Below are positions 7,908 to 14,805 of a DNA stretch of 19,312 nt, piece by piece (the first letter of the stretch is position 1; each line of letters starts with the position of its first letter). The notes below the pieces were generated by a model. The model was not told where the DNA came from, made no database searches, and saw nothing but the letters and a program-made list of their open reading frames with translations. Origin of the DNA: CAZNMF01 sp035547155 (GTDB taxonomy: Bacteria; Acidobacteriota; Vicinamibacteria; Vicinamibacterales; SCN-69-37). Made by a program: the position numbers and the translations under genes. Where the stretch lies: the NCBI GenBank assembly GCA_035547155.1, contig DASZVJ010000029.1:1-19312 (forward strand), given 5' to 3'.

Positions 7908-9109
7908 CGATTTCGTCCGATCGCGGCGCCGATCGTCTGCTTGCTCTCGAGGACGCCTGGGGCGCGCACAACTACCATCCGTTGCCGATCGTCATCGCGC
8001 ACGCGCAGGGCGCGTGGGTGACCGACGTCGACGGCCGCCGCTATCTCGACTGTCTGAGCGCGTACTCCGCGCTCAATCAAGGGCACGTCCATCCAGCGAT
8101 TCTCGCGGCGTTCCAGGAGCAGGCCGCGCGCGTGACGCTGACGTCGCGCGCGTTTCACAACGATCAGCTGCCGCTGTTCTGCCAGGAGCTGGCCGAACGC
8201 TGCGGTCTCGACGTCGTCTTGCCGATGAACACCGGCGCCGAAGCGGTCGAGACCGCAATCAAAGCCGCGCGCCGCTGGGGCTACGAGAAGAAGGGCGTCG
8301 CGGCCGACGCGGCGGAGATCGTCGTCTGCGAAGGCAATTTCCACGGACGAACGACGACGATCGTCGGGTTCTCATCGGAGCCGGACTATCGAAAACACTT
8401 CGGTCCGTTCGCGCCGGGATTCGTCGTCGTGCCGTTTGGTGATGTGGACGCGATCCGCCGCGCCATCACGCCTCGCACGTGCGCGGTGCTGATCGAGCCC
8501 ATCCAGTGCGAAGCGGGCATCATCATTCCGCCTGACGGCTATCTGCGCGCGGTTGCTGACATCTGCCGCGAGCAGAACGTGCTGCTGCTGGCGGATGAGA
8601 TCCAGACGGGCCTCGGCCGGACGGGCGCATGGTTCGCGTGCGATCACGAGGACGTGCGGCCGGACGTGTTCATTCTCGGAAAAGCGCTGTCCGGCGGTTT
8701 CTATCCCGTCTCGGCCGTCGTCGGACGCCGCGACGTGATGGAGGTGTTCACTCCCGGCAGCCACGGCAGCACGTACGGCGGCAGTCCGCTGGCGTGCGCG
8801 GTCGCGCGTGCGGCGTTGAAGGTCATCGACGATGAAGATCTCGTCGCGCGCGCCGCGACGCTCGGCGCGTCGCTGCTGAGCGCGCTCGCCCCATTGCGGC
8901 GCGGCGTCATCACGGACGTGCGCGGCCGCGGATTGCTCGTCGGCCTCGAGCTCGATCGGCCCGCGCGGCCGTACTGCGAACAGCTCATGACGCGCGGCGT
9001 GCTGTGCAAGGAAACGCACGAGCGCGTGATCCGTCTCGCCCCGCCGCTCGTGACGGCCGAAGCCGACCTGCAGTGGATGGTCGAGCAGCTGTTCGCCGTG
9101 TTTGCGTGA
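7904..9109 (+). CDS. rocD: Ornithine aminotransferase
   Basis: The 401-residue pyridoxal-phosphate enzyme of the class III aminotransferases moves the delta-amino group of ornithine to 2-oxoglutarate, giving glutamate semialdehyde and glutamate. Tyr24 (AHNYHPLP) and Tyr54 (SAYSALNQGH) match the two tyrosines (55 and 85 in the human enzyme) that mark ornithine aminotransferase rather than acetylornithine aminotransferase. The PLP-phosphate region is NTGAEAVE (109-116), Asp231 (ADEIQTG) contacts the ring nitrogen and Lys260 (LGKALSGGFYP) forms the Schiff base. The ATG at 7904 overlaps the proC stop. This is the last gene of the operon; the composite repeat at 9140 lies 30 bases downstream and may end transcription. 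Confidence 0.95.
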   Translation: MTISSDRGADRLLALEDAWGAHNYHPLPIVIAHAQGAWVTDVDGRRYLDCLSAYSALNQGHVHPAILAAFQEQAARVTLTSRAFHNDQLPLFCQELAERCGLDVVLPMNTGAEAVETAIKAARRWGYEKKGVAADAAEIVVCEGNFHGRTTTIVGFSSEPDYRKHFGPFAPGFVVVPFGDVDAIRRAITPRTCAVLIEPIQCEAGIIIPPDGYLRAVADICREQNVLLLADEIQTGLGRTGAWFACDHEDVRPDVFILGKALSGGFYPVSAVVGRRDVMEVFTPGSHGSTYGGSPLACAVARAALKVIDDEDLVARAATLGASLLSALAPLRRGVITDVRGRGLLVGLELDRPARPYCEQLMTRGVLCKETHERVIRLAPPLVTAEADLQWMVEQLFAVFA

Positions 9110-9139
9110 AGCGCCGGCAGGCGATCGCGTTCACGCACT

Positions 9140-9223
9140 GGGCCGCCACAAGGGCGGCCCCTACGACGAGTAGCCCGTAGCCCGTGGCCTGTGGCCCGTG
9201 TAGGGGCGGCCCTTGTGGCGCCC
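9140..9223. repeat. Composite module: two facing hairpins around four heptamers
   Basis: The left arm at 9140-9163 folds into a hairpin by itself: GGGCCGCC, loop ACAAG, GGCGGCCC (9140-9160), followed by CTA. The right arm at 9201-9223 starts TAGGGGCGGCCCTTGTGG and is the inverted form with two differences. Between them sit four 7-mers at 9171-9198 (TAGCCCG, TAGCCCG, TGGCCTG, TGGCCCG). The arrangement is REPIN-like. It lies between the convergent rocD and response-regulator genes and is a good candidate for a bidirectional transcription stop, although no T-run is present. Confidence 0.7.
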
Positions 9224-9229
9224 GGTGCG

Positions 9230-9769
9230 TCACCTCGCCGGCGGATATCGCGACAGCTTGCGCTGCAGCGATCGCCGATGGATGCGCAGGACGCGCGCGG
9301 CTTCGGAGATGTTGCCTTGACAGTCCATCAACACGCGGTTGATGTGCTCCCACTCGACGCGATCGAGTGACATCGGCTGTAGCGGCGGCGTGTCCGTCGA
9401 CGATGTGCCGTTGCCGCGATCGAACGCCGCGACGATCTCGTCGGCATCCGCGGGCTTCGTCAGATAGTGCGTCGCTCCGCGACGCACGGCTTCCACCGCC
9501 GTCGCGACGCTGCCGTATCCCGTCAGCACGACGATGCGCGTGTTGGGATCGATGCCGATCAGCACGGGAATCAAGTCGAGGCCGTTGCTGTGCGGCATGC
9601 GAAGGTCGAGCACGACCATCTCCGGCGCGTCGTCGCGCGCGACCGCTTCGGCCTCCTCCGCATTCGACGCCTGCCGCACGTCGAAGCCGCGCGTCGTCAT
9701 TGCGCGCGCCAGGCGTCCGCGCAGGACGTCGTCGTCTTCGACAATGAGGAGTAGAGGAGCGTCGGTCAT
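9230..9769 (-). CDS. Response regulator, RegA/PrrA/ActR-like
   Basis: The 179-residue DNA-binding response regulator has an N-terminal receiver domain with acidic residues at 11-13 (VEDDD), phospho-acceptor Asp55 (MVVLDLRMP), Thr83 (VLTGYG) and Lys105 (YLTKPA). A short linker (about 118-132) is followed by a Fis-type helix-turn-helix at about 150-177 (NISEAARVLRIHRRSLQRKL). This architecture, with no sigma-54 AAA domain between, is that of RegA/PrrA/ActR. The helix-turn-helix is very close to the RegA pattern as I recall it. RegA controls redox-dependent genes for respiration, carbon and nitrogen metabolism. The ATG at 9769 overlaps the kinase stop (ATGA). Targets cannot be named; the divergent receptor gene and the convergent operon are candidates. 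Confidence 0.9.
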   Translation of the reverse strand: MTDAPLLLIVEDDDVLRGRLARAMTTRGFDVRQASNAEEAEAVARDDAPEMVVLDLRMPHSNGLDLIPVLIGIDPNTRIVVLTGYGSVATAVEAVRRGATHYLTKPADADEIVAAFDRGNGTSSTDTPPLQPMSLDRVEWEHINRVLMDCQGNISEAARVLRIHRRSLQRKLSRYPPAR

Positions 9770-11079
9770 GCGTGCGCGCCAGGGACCGCGACGTCGACGG
9801 GCAACGCGACGTCGACGGTCGTGCCCTGGCCTGCGGCGGACGTGACGCGCAGCGTACCACCAAGCTGATCGATCGTCGACGTCGCGACGAACAGCCCGAG
9901 CCCCATGCCGCTGCCCTCCGGTTTCGTCGTGTAGAACGGCTCGCCGGCGCGTGCGCGCACGTCCGGCGCCATGCCGTGCCCGCGATCGGCGATCGTCACC
10001 ACGACATGATCGGACGGCTCGCGTCTGGCGGCGAGCGTCACGCGATCGTCCGGCGCCGACGCCTGCAGGCCGTTGCGAACGATGTTCGCGAGTGCGCGCG
10101 TCACCGCCGCGGCCGGCCAGCGGATCGTCACGTCGCCGGGAATCGACACGTCGACGCGCCGCCGCTCGTCAGGTGCGAGCTGCGCGAGGACGTCAGACGC
10201 CAGATCCGCGAGCGCGCGCGGACTCGGCGCCTCGCCGGTGGCGCCGGATCGACTCGCCATATCGTTGAGCACGCGGCGGCAGCGCTCGATTTCCGCGCGG
10301 ATGAGCTGGATGTCCTCGCGCCGATCGCCGGCCGCGGCCGCGTCGTCGAGCGAACGCTCGAGCTCGCGCGCCGCGACCGCGATCGTGCCGAGCGGCGTGC
10401 TGAGCTCGTGCGCGGCACCGGCCGCGAGCGTGGCCAGGCCGATCAGACGCGCGTCACGCGCCTGCCGCTCGCGCATCTCCACGAGCGCGCGATCGCGGCG
10501 CTCGACGAGCATCGCCAGGCGAGCGACGAGCGCCGCCACGATCAGCGCCGTCACGGCGAACGCGAGCCACATGCCGTCGATGTGCATCCCGATCTCGGGA
10601 TGCATCGTCAACGCCGTCTGCAGCGCCTGCGACGGCCACAGGAACAACGCGCCGTAGCCGCAGACCGACAGCGTCGTCACGATCCACGTCCACGTACGTC
10701 CAAGGACGAGCGCGGCGAGGACGATGTCGACGAGGTAGAAGATGCTGACGGGATTGAGGACGCCGCCGCTGTCGAGCAGCAGCCACGACAACGCGATGAC
10801 GTCGGCGGCGACCAGTCCGCCGGCAATCGCGACAGCCGGCGCGGGCGCGCGGCGCAAACGATAGCCGAGCCACACGTTCGACAGCGCGGACAGCGCGACG
10901 ATCGCGGCAGGAAGCGCGAACGACGCGGGCGCGCCGAATCCGCGCCGGCCTGCGGCGACGGCGGCGATCTCCGCTGCAATGCCGGTCCAGCGCACCATGA
11001 CGAGCCATGAGAGCGCGACGGCGTCCGGCAAGGCTTGGACGTCGTGCCGTACGGCCGGTGACATCGATGTCGGTTTCAC
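9766..11079 (-). CDS. Sensor histidine kinase, RegB/PrrB/ActS-like
   Basis: The 437-residue inner-membrane sensor has about six hydrophobic segments in residues 20-190. Residues 105-119 (GGVLNPVSIFYLVDI) match the quinone-binding GGxxNPF-type motif of RegB. The dimerisation/phospho-acceptor segment LATLAAGAAHELSTPLGTI (216-233) holds His224, and Cys267 (IERCRRVLNDM) falls where RegB has its redox-active cysteine. The ATPase domain shows NIVRNGLQAS (N box), DRGHGM (G1), GEPFYTTKPEGSGMGLGL (F and G2). The protein should sense the quinone pool or cytosolic redox state and phosphorylate the regulator encoded directly downstream. The start is uncertain: a GTG at 11079 or an ATG at 11064, with AGAGG at 11080-11084 fitting neither perfectly. 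Confidence 0.9.
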   Translation of the reverse strand: MKPTSMSPAVRHDVQALPDAVALSWLVMVRWTGIAAEIAAVAAGRRGFGAPASFALPAAIVALSALSNVWLGYRLRRAPAPAVAIAGGLVAADVIALSWLLLDSGGVLNPVSIFYLVDIVLAALVLGRTWTWIVTTLSVCGYGALFLWPSQALQTALTMHPEIGMHIDGMWLAFAVTALIVAALVARLAMLVERRDRALVEMRERQARDARLIGLATLAAGAAHELSTPLGTIAVAARELERSLDDAAAAGDRREDIQLIRAEIERCRRVLNDMASRSGATGEAPSPRALADLASDVLAQLAPDERRRVDVSIPGDVTIRWPAAAVTRALANIVRNGLQASAPDDRVTLAARREPSDHVVVTIADRGHGMAPDVRARAGEPFYTTKPEGSGMGLGLFVATSTIDQLGGTLRVTSAAGQGTTVDVALPVDVAVPGAHA

Positions 11080-11107
11080 CTCTGACGAATCCTGTCGAAG
11101 AATATCG

Positions 11108-11116
11108 TGCTATTCT
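11108..11116 (+). promoter_or_regulatory. Possible extended -10 element
   Basis: TGCTATTCT matches an extended -10 (TG, one base, then TATTCT) pointing toward the TonB receptor gene. No good -35 is seen 17 bases upstream. It would give a leader of about 210 bases carrying the repeat module at 11150-11208. Confidence 0.25.
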
Positions 11117-11149
11117 CCCGCCGTTAGAATGCCTTTGGCGCGGTCAAGT

Positions 11150-11208
11150 GCGCCGAAGGCGCCTCGTCAATTTCGAAGTTCGAACTTCGAAGTTCGAAGT
11201 TTTCGAAA
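11150..11208. repeat. Hairpin plus TTCGAAG/TTCGAAC heptamer module, copy A
   Basis: A hairpin GCGCC-GAA-GGCGC (11150-11162) is followed by CTCGTCAA and then imperfect 7-mers TTCGAAG, TTCGAAC, TTCGAAG, TTCGAAG ending TTTTCGAAA (11172-11208). The tail is strongly self-complementary. The same order of parts recurs at 14806-14865. It lies in the leader region of the TonB receptor gene. I see nothing else I can name in the rest of 11080-11331. Confidence 0.7.
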
Positions 11209-11331
11209 TGTCTTCTTTTGCCACCTGACGTTGCGATGGCGGCGGGCGTCGAGCCTTCCGTAGCGCGTCCCTGGTGGCCCGCTCTGACCCGTTGCCACCT
11301 CGGATGTTCCAGGTCGGTTGCGAGGTGCGGC

Positions 11332-13677
11332 ATGCACCGTGGCCGAGCGTTGTGCTCCCGGCTTCTCGGTTTCCTCTTGTTATCGTTCGTCTGCACGTCT
11401 GCGCTTGCGCAGACGCGCGTAGCCGTTTCTGGCCAGGTCGTCGACACGACCGGTGCCGCCTTGCCGGACGCGACGATCGTGCTGACGCCGGTGTCGGGCC
11501 GCGCGACGCGTACGGCGACCGGGCCGGACGGGCGATATACGTTCACGAACATTCCGTCCGGTCGTTATCGGATGTTTGCGTCGGCCATGAACTTCGGCAC
11601 GTCGCGCCGGACGAACGTCGACGTCTCCGATCGCGCCGTGACGATCGACTTTACGTTGCATCTCGCGCTGACTGCCGACGTCGTCGTCACCGCGAAGAGC
11701 TCGTTCCGCAATCTCGCGGATCTCGAGCATCCTGAAGAAAATCTCGTCGGCATTGCGACGGCGGCGAGTGAAGGCGCCGTGACCGCGCGGCAGATCGACG
11801 CGCGGCCGATCATGCGCGCGGGCGAAGTGCTCGAGTCGGTGCCGGGTGTGATCATCAGTCAACACAGCGGCGAGGGCAAAGCGAATCAGTACTATCTGCG
11901 CGGCTTCAACCTCGATCACGGCACCGACTTCGCGACGACCGTGGCGGGATTGCCGGTGAACATGCCGACGCATGCGCACGGCCAGGGTTACTCGGACGTC
12001 AACTTCCTGATCCCTGAGCTCGTGAGCGGTGTGCAGTATCGCAAGGGGCCGTACTTCGCGGAGACGGGCGATTTTTCGGCGGCGGGATCGGCGAACATCA
12101 ACTACGCGAATACGCTCGAACATCCGATCGCGAGCGTGAGCACGGGCGAGGAAGGCTGGCAGCGGCTGTTGCTCGCGGCGTCGCCGTCGGTCGGGCGCGG
12201 ACGCCTGCTCGGTGCGCTCGAGCTCAATCACAACGATGGGCCGTGGCAGCTGAAGGACGACTACCGCAAGATCAACGGCGTGCTCCGCTACAGCGCGACG
12301 AATGGATCGCACGCATTCTCGCTGACCGGGTTGTTCTATCGCGCGACCTGGGACTCGACCGATCAGGTGCCGGATCGCGCGATTGCGGACGGCGAGATCG
12401 ACCGCTTCGGCGCGATCGATCCAACCGACGGCGGCACGACTGCGCGTACGAGCGCCGTCGCCGACTACCAGCACACGACGAGCCGTCGTCTCACGCGCGC
12501 GACCGCGTATCTCTCGCGGTACCGCCTGAATCTCTACTCGGATTTCACGTATTTCCTCGACGATCCCGTGCATGGCGATCAATTCGAGCAGGCGGATCGG
12601 CGATGGGTGAGCGGCGGCCGCGTGTCGCAGCGCGTGCTGAGCCGGTGGGGCGCGCGATCGGTCGAGTCGCTCTACGGCGTCGAGGTGCGCAGCGATGACA
12701 TCCCGACGGTCGGGCTCTATCACACCGAAGCGCGCGAGAGGCTCGAGACGGTGCGTCAGGACACCGTGCAGGAGACGACGGCCGCAGCGTTCGGCGAGGC
12801 AACGATCACGTGGTCGCCGTGGCTGCGCACGACGGGCGGTGTGCGCGTGGACGGCTACCGCTTCGACGTCGACTCGAGCGATCCGGCGAATGCCGGATCG
12901 GCGCGCGCCGGCCTCGTGAGCCCGAAGGGCACGCTCGTGCTCGGACCGTGGCAACGCACGGAGATCTACGTGAACGCCGGTGATGGTTTTCACAGCAACG
13001 ACGCGCGCGGCGTGACGATCACCCGCGATCCGTCGTCAGGCGATCCCGCCGATCCGGTGACACCGCTCGTACGCGCGCGCGGCATGGAAGTCGGCCTGCG
13101 CACCGTCGCGATCCCGCGCATACAGACGACGCTGGCGCTGTGGCGGCTGGGATTGGACTCCGAGCTGTTGTTCGTCGGTGATGCGGGCACGACGGAAGGC
13201 AGCCGGCCGAGCGATCGATACGGCATCGAGTCGGCGACGTACGTGCGTGTCACGCCGTGGCTCAATGCCGATGCCGACGTCGCCTGGTCGCACGCGCGAT
13301 TCACGGACGACGATCCCGCCGGCGGCCACATTCCTGGTGCGGCGAACGTCATCACGTCACTCGGCGTCACGGTCGAACCGTCATCGCGCGTGTTTGGCAG
13401 CCTGCGCTTGCGCTATTTCGGTCCGCGGCCGCTCATCGAAGACGACAGCGTACGATCGGCCGCGACGAGTTTGCTCAACGGTCAGATCGGGCTGCGCGTC
13501 TCGACACGTCTGCGTGTCGTGCTCGACGCGTTCAATCTTCTGAACGCCGCCGCGAGCGACATCGACTACTACTACACGTCTCGGCTGCCGGGCGAACCGG
13601 CCGAGGGCGTCGACGACATCCACACGCATCCGACGATTCCGAGGACCGCGCGGATTTCCGCGCGAGTCGAGTGGTGA
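11332..13677 (+). CDS. TonB-dependent outer-membrane receptor
   Basis: The 781-residue protein has a signal peptide (about 1-26, ending TSALAQ), a carboxypeptidase-regulatory-like beta-sandwich at about 30-112 (SGQVVDTTGAALPDATIVLT with GPDGRYTFTNIPSGRY), a linker with DVVVTA, a plug domain from about 145 (LESVPGVIISQHSG, YYLRGFNLDHGTDF) and a long beta-barrel ending in aromatic Trp (ISARVEW), as outer-membrane barrels do. It should import a ligand with TonB-ExbB-ExbD energy. The plug carries NMPTHAHGQGYSDVNF (210-225), with two His residues. Substrate is unknown; I cannot decide between siderophore, metal complex and organic nutrient. GAGGTG at 11322-11327 supports the ATG at 11332. The open frame from 11218 adds only unlikely leader residues. 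It is divergent from the RegB/RegA-like pair. Confidence 0.92.
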   Translation: MHRGRALCSRLLGFLLLSFVCTSALAQTRVAVSGQVVDTTGAALPDATIVLTPVSGRATRTATGPDGRYTFTNIPSGRYRMFASAMNFGTSRRTNVDVSDRAVTIDFTLHLALTADVVVTAKSSFRNLADLEHPEENLVGIATAASEGAVTARQIDARPIMRAGEVLESVPGVIISQHSGEGKANQYYLRGFNLDHGTDFATTVAGLPVNMPTHAHGQGYSDVNFLIPELVSGVQYRKGPYFAETGDFSAAGSANINYANTLEHPIASVSTGEEGWQRLLLAASPSVGRGRLLGALELNHNDGPWQLKDDYRKINGVLRYSATNGSHAFSLTGLFYRATWDSTDQVPDRAIADGEIDRFGAIDPTDGGTTARTSAVADYQHTTSRRLTRATAYLSRYRLNLYSDFTYFLDDPVHGDQFEQADRRWVSGGRVSQRVLSRWGARSVESLYGVEVRSDDIPTVGLYHTEARERLETVRQDTVQETTAAAFGEATITWSPWLRTTGGVRVDGYRFDVDSSDPANAGSARAGLVSPKGTLVLGPWQRTEIYVNAGDGFHSNDARGVTITRDPSSGDPADPVTPLVRARGMEVGLRTVAIPRIQTTLALWRLGLDSELLFVGDAGTTEGSRPSDRYGIESATYVRVTPWLNADADVAWSHARFTDDDPAGGHIPGAANVITSLGVTVEPSSRVFGSLRLRYFGPRPLIEDDSVRSAATSLLNGQIGLRVSTRLRVVLDAFNLLNAAASDIDYYYTSRLPGEPAEGVDDIHTHPTIPRTARISARVEW

Positions 13678-13703
13678 CATCGGGACATCGGATCATCGGG
13701 ACG
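13676..13703. repeat. GACATCGG octamer array overlapping a stop codon
   Basis: Three and a half 8-mers, GACATCGG, GACATCGG, ATCATCGG and GACG, begin inside the stop codon of the TonB receptor gene. A second, different array follows immediately. Confidence 0.6.
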
Positions 13704-13704
13704 T

Positions 13705-13772
13705 GAACCTAGAACCTCAGAACCCTGGAACCAGAACCCCGGAACCCCAGAACCCGGAACCTCAGAACCTCC
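13705..13772. repeat. GAACCYCR-type 6-8-mer array
   Basis: About nine degenerate units begin with GAACC (GAACCTA, GAACCTCA, GAACCCTG, GAACCA, GAACCCCG, GAACCCCA, GAACCCG, GAACCTCA, GAACCTCC). The array fills the gap between the receptor gene and the HbpS-like gene. In the frame of the next gene it reads as proline/asparagine-rich peptide, which should not be taken as coding. Confidence 0.7.
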
Positions 13773-13776
13773 ACGC

Positions 13777-13782
13777 TACAAT
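13777..13782 (+). promoter_or_regulatory. Possible -10 element
   Basis: TACAAT, close to the TATAAT consensus, lies just after the repeat array and 25 bases before the GTG at 13808. No clear -35 is present, as the array occupies that place. Confidence 0.25.
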
Positions 13783-13794
13783 TGATTTCGTCCC

Positions 13795-13799
13795 GGAGG
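13795..13799 (+). promoter_or_regulatory. Ribosome binding site deciding the start at 13808
   Basis: GGAGG with eight bases to the GTG at 13808. It shows that the gene begins here and not at the ATG at 13703 in the repeat array. Confidence 0.7.
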
Positions 13800-13807
13800 T
13801 CCGCTCG

Positions 13808-14233
13808 GTGTCCGAACCCCTGTTCATCCAGAAAAAAGTCATCACGCTTGCGTTGGCGAAGAAGCTGATCGACGCCGCCGAGCAGGAAATCATGCGGCGC
13901 GGCTGGGCCATGTTCGTGACGATCGCCGACGACAGCGGCACGCCGATCGTCGTCGAGCGCGTCAACCACGCGCAGCTCGCGAGCTACGAGATCTCGGTGC
14001 GCAAGGCGCGATCGGCCGTGCACTTCCGGCGTCCGACTAAGGTGTGGGAAGAGCGCGTGAAGAACGGCGGGACGAACGTCCTGAGCCTCGCCGGCGTCGT
14101 CGCGTCAGAGGGCGGCGTGCCGCTCGTGGTCGATGACGCCGTCGTTGGCGCCGTCGGCGTGAGCGGCGGCACCGGCGCCGACGATGGCGTCGTCGCACAG
14201 GCCGTCGTGGACGCGCTCGCGGAGCTGGTGTGA
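13808..14233 (+). CDS. GlcG/HbpS family heme-binding-like protein
   Basis: The 141-residue protein matches the GlcG/HbpS (DUF336) family: KKVITLALAKKLIDAAEQEI at the N-terminus, FVTIADDSGTPIVVERVNHA, SYEISVRKARSAV, then GGVPLVVDDAVVGAVGVSGG and a C-terminal DDGVVAQAVVDAL. HbpS of Streptomyces binds heme and acts in redox sensing, and GlcG lies in glycolate operons; for most members the role is unknown. No signal peptide is seen, so it is probably cytosolic. The GTG start at 13808 follows GGAGG. The end overlaps the next gene by four bases (GTGA), so the two are co-translated. Confidence 0.88.
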   Translation: MSEPLFIQKKVITLALAKKLIDAAEQEIMRRGWAMFVTIADDSGTPIVVERVNHAQLASYEISVRKARSAVHFRRPTKVWEERVKNGGTNVLSLAGVVASEGGVPLVVDDAVVGAVGVSGGTGADDGVVAQAVVDALAELV

Positions 14234-14727
14234 CGACAGCGGGTGATCGTTGTCCCGGCTGCGGCGTCGCCGCCGGCCGCCAAGCGTGTCAGGAGCTGTT
14301 CGACGACGTGTCGCTGCGCGTGCGCGCGCTCGCGTGGACGGACAGCTTGAAGACGTGGCGGCTCATGCACGACGTCTACGCCGTCCAGCACGAAGAAGAT
14401 CTCTGTGGCGGCTACAAGGGACTCGTCATGCATCTCGGCGGCGTCTGCTGGGCGATCGAGCATGGCGGTCAGGAGCGCGGCTATCGCGCGCTGCAGCAGC
14501 TCGTCGAGCGACGCGAGTGGGATGACCCGTATCCACCGCCGCCAGGCATTCCCGCCGCGAGAGGCGTTGTCACCATCGCGAGCCTCGCGAATCTTGCCGA
14601 GCCGCCGCTGCTCGTCGCCGGCGTTGATCGCTGGGCGCGCGCGGCGTGGGTCGCGTACGCACCGCTTCAGCCGCTGGCGCGCGACTGGGTGCAACAGGCG
14701 CTGGCACTCTCCCCACAACGGCACTGA
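14230..14727 (+). CDS. DUF5946-like protein
   Basis: The 165-residue protein begins with a CPGCG motif (8-12) and has LMHDVYAVQHEED (45-57) and KGLVMHLGGVCWAIEHGG (63-80), which fits my memory of the DUF5946 family (N-terminal CPGCG, then a central H-x-L-x-VDxYAxQHP and a conserved HL.G...E). The function of that family is unknown. Cys8, Cys11 and the His residues at 47, 54 and 68 could bind a metal, but that is only a suggestion. The GTG at 14230 overlaps the stop of the HbpS-like gene, so the pair is likely one transcript. No signal peptide or membrane segment is evident. Confidence 0.8.
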   Translation: MTTAGDRCPGCGVAAGRQACQELFDDVSLRVRALAWTDSLKTWRLMHDVYAVQHEEDLCGGYKGLVMHLGGVCWAIEHGGQERGYRALQQLVERREWDDPYPPPPGIPAARGVVTIASLANLAEPPLLVAGVDRWARAAWVAYAPLQPLARDWVQQALALSPQRH

Positions 14728-14750
14728 ATTGCGCGGACGTGGAACCGGTC

Positions 14751-14773
14751 CCACCATTCCCGGTGGCCCTTTT
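14751..14773 (+). terminator. Weak terminator candidate
   Basis: CCACC (14751-14755), a six-base loop and GGTGG (14762-14766) are followed by CCCTTTT. The five-pair stem is short, so this is only a possible end of the HbpS-like/DUF5946-like transcript. Confidence 0.25.
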
Positions 14774-14805
14774 CGGTGCGACCAAGTATCGTTAGGGTTC
14801 CGAAC

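Noticed and set aside
9772..11010. 412-codon plus-strand frame opposite the histidine kinase
   Set aside because: Arg/Asp/His-rich shadow; the minus strand encodes clear kinase motifs.
11080..11331. Riboswitch in the leader of the TonB receptor gene (cobalamin type considered)
   Set aside because: I could not find the conserved cobalamin-box core; only the hairpin/heptamer module is evident.
11380..12993. 537-codon minus-strand frame opposite the TonB receptor
   Set aside because: It is a shadow: Arg/His/Glu-rich, no motif, while the plus strand has a signal peptide, plug and barrel.
13676..13772. Possible CRISPR array
   Set aside because: Units are 6-8 bases with no spacers, so this is a simple tandem array.
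13703..13807. ATG start at 13703 for the HbpS-like gene
   Set aside because: The extra residues come from the GAACC repeat array; GGAGG at 13795 points to the GTG at 13808.
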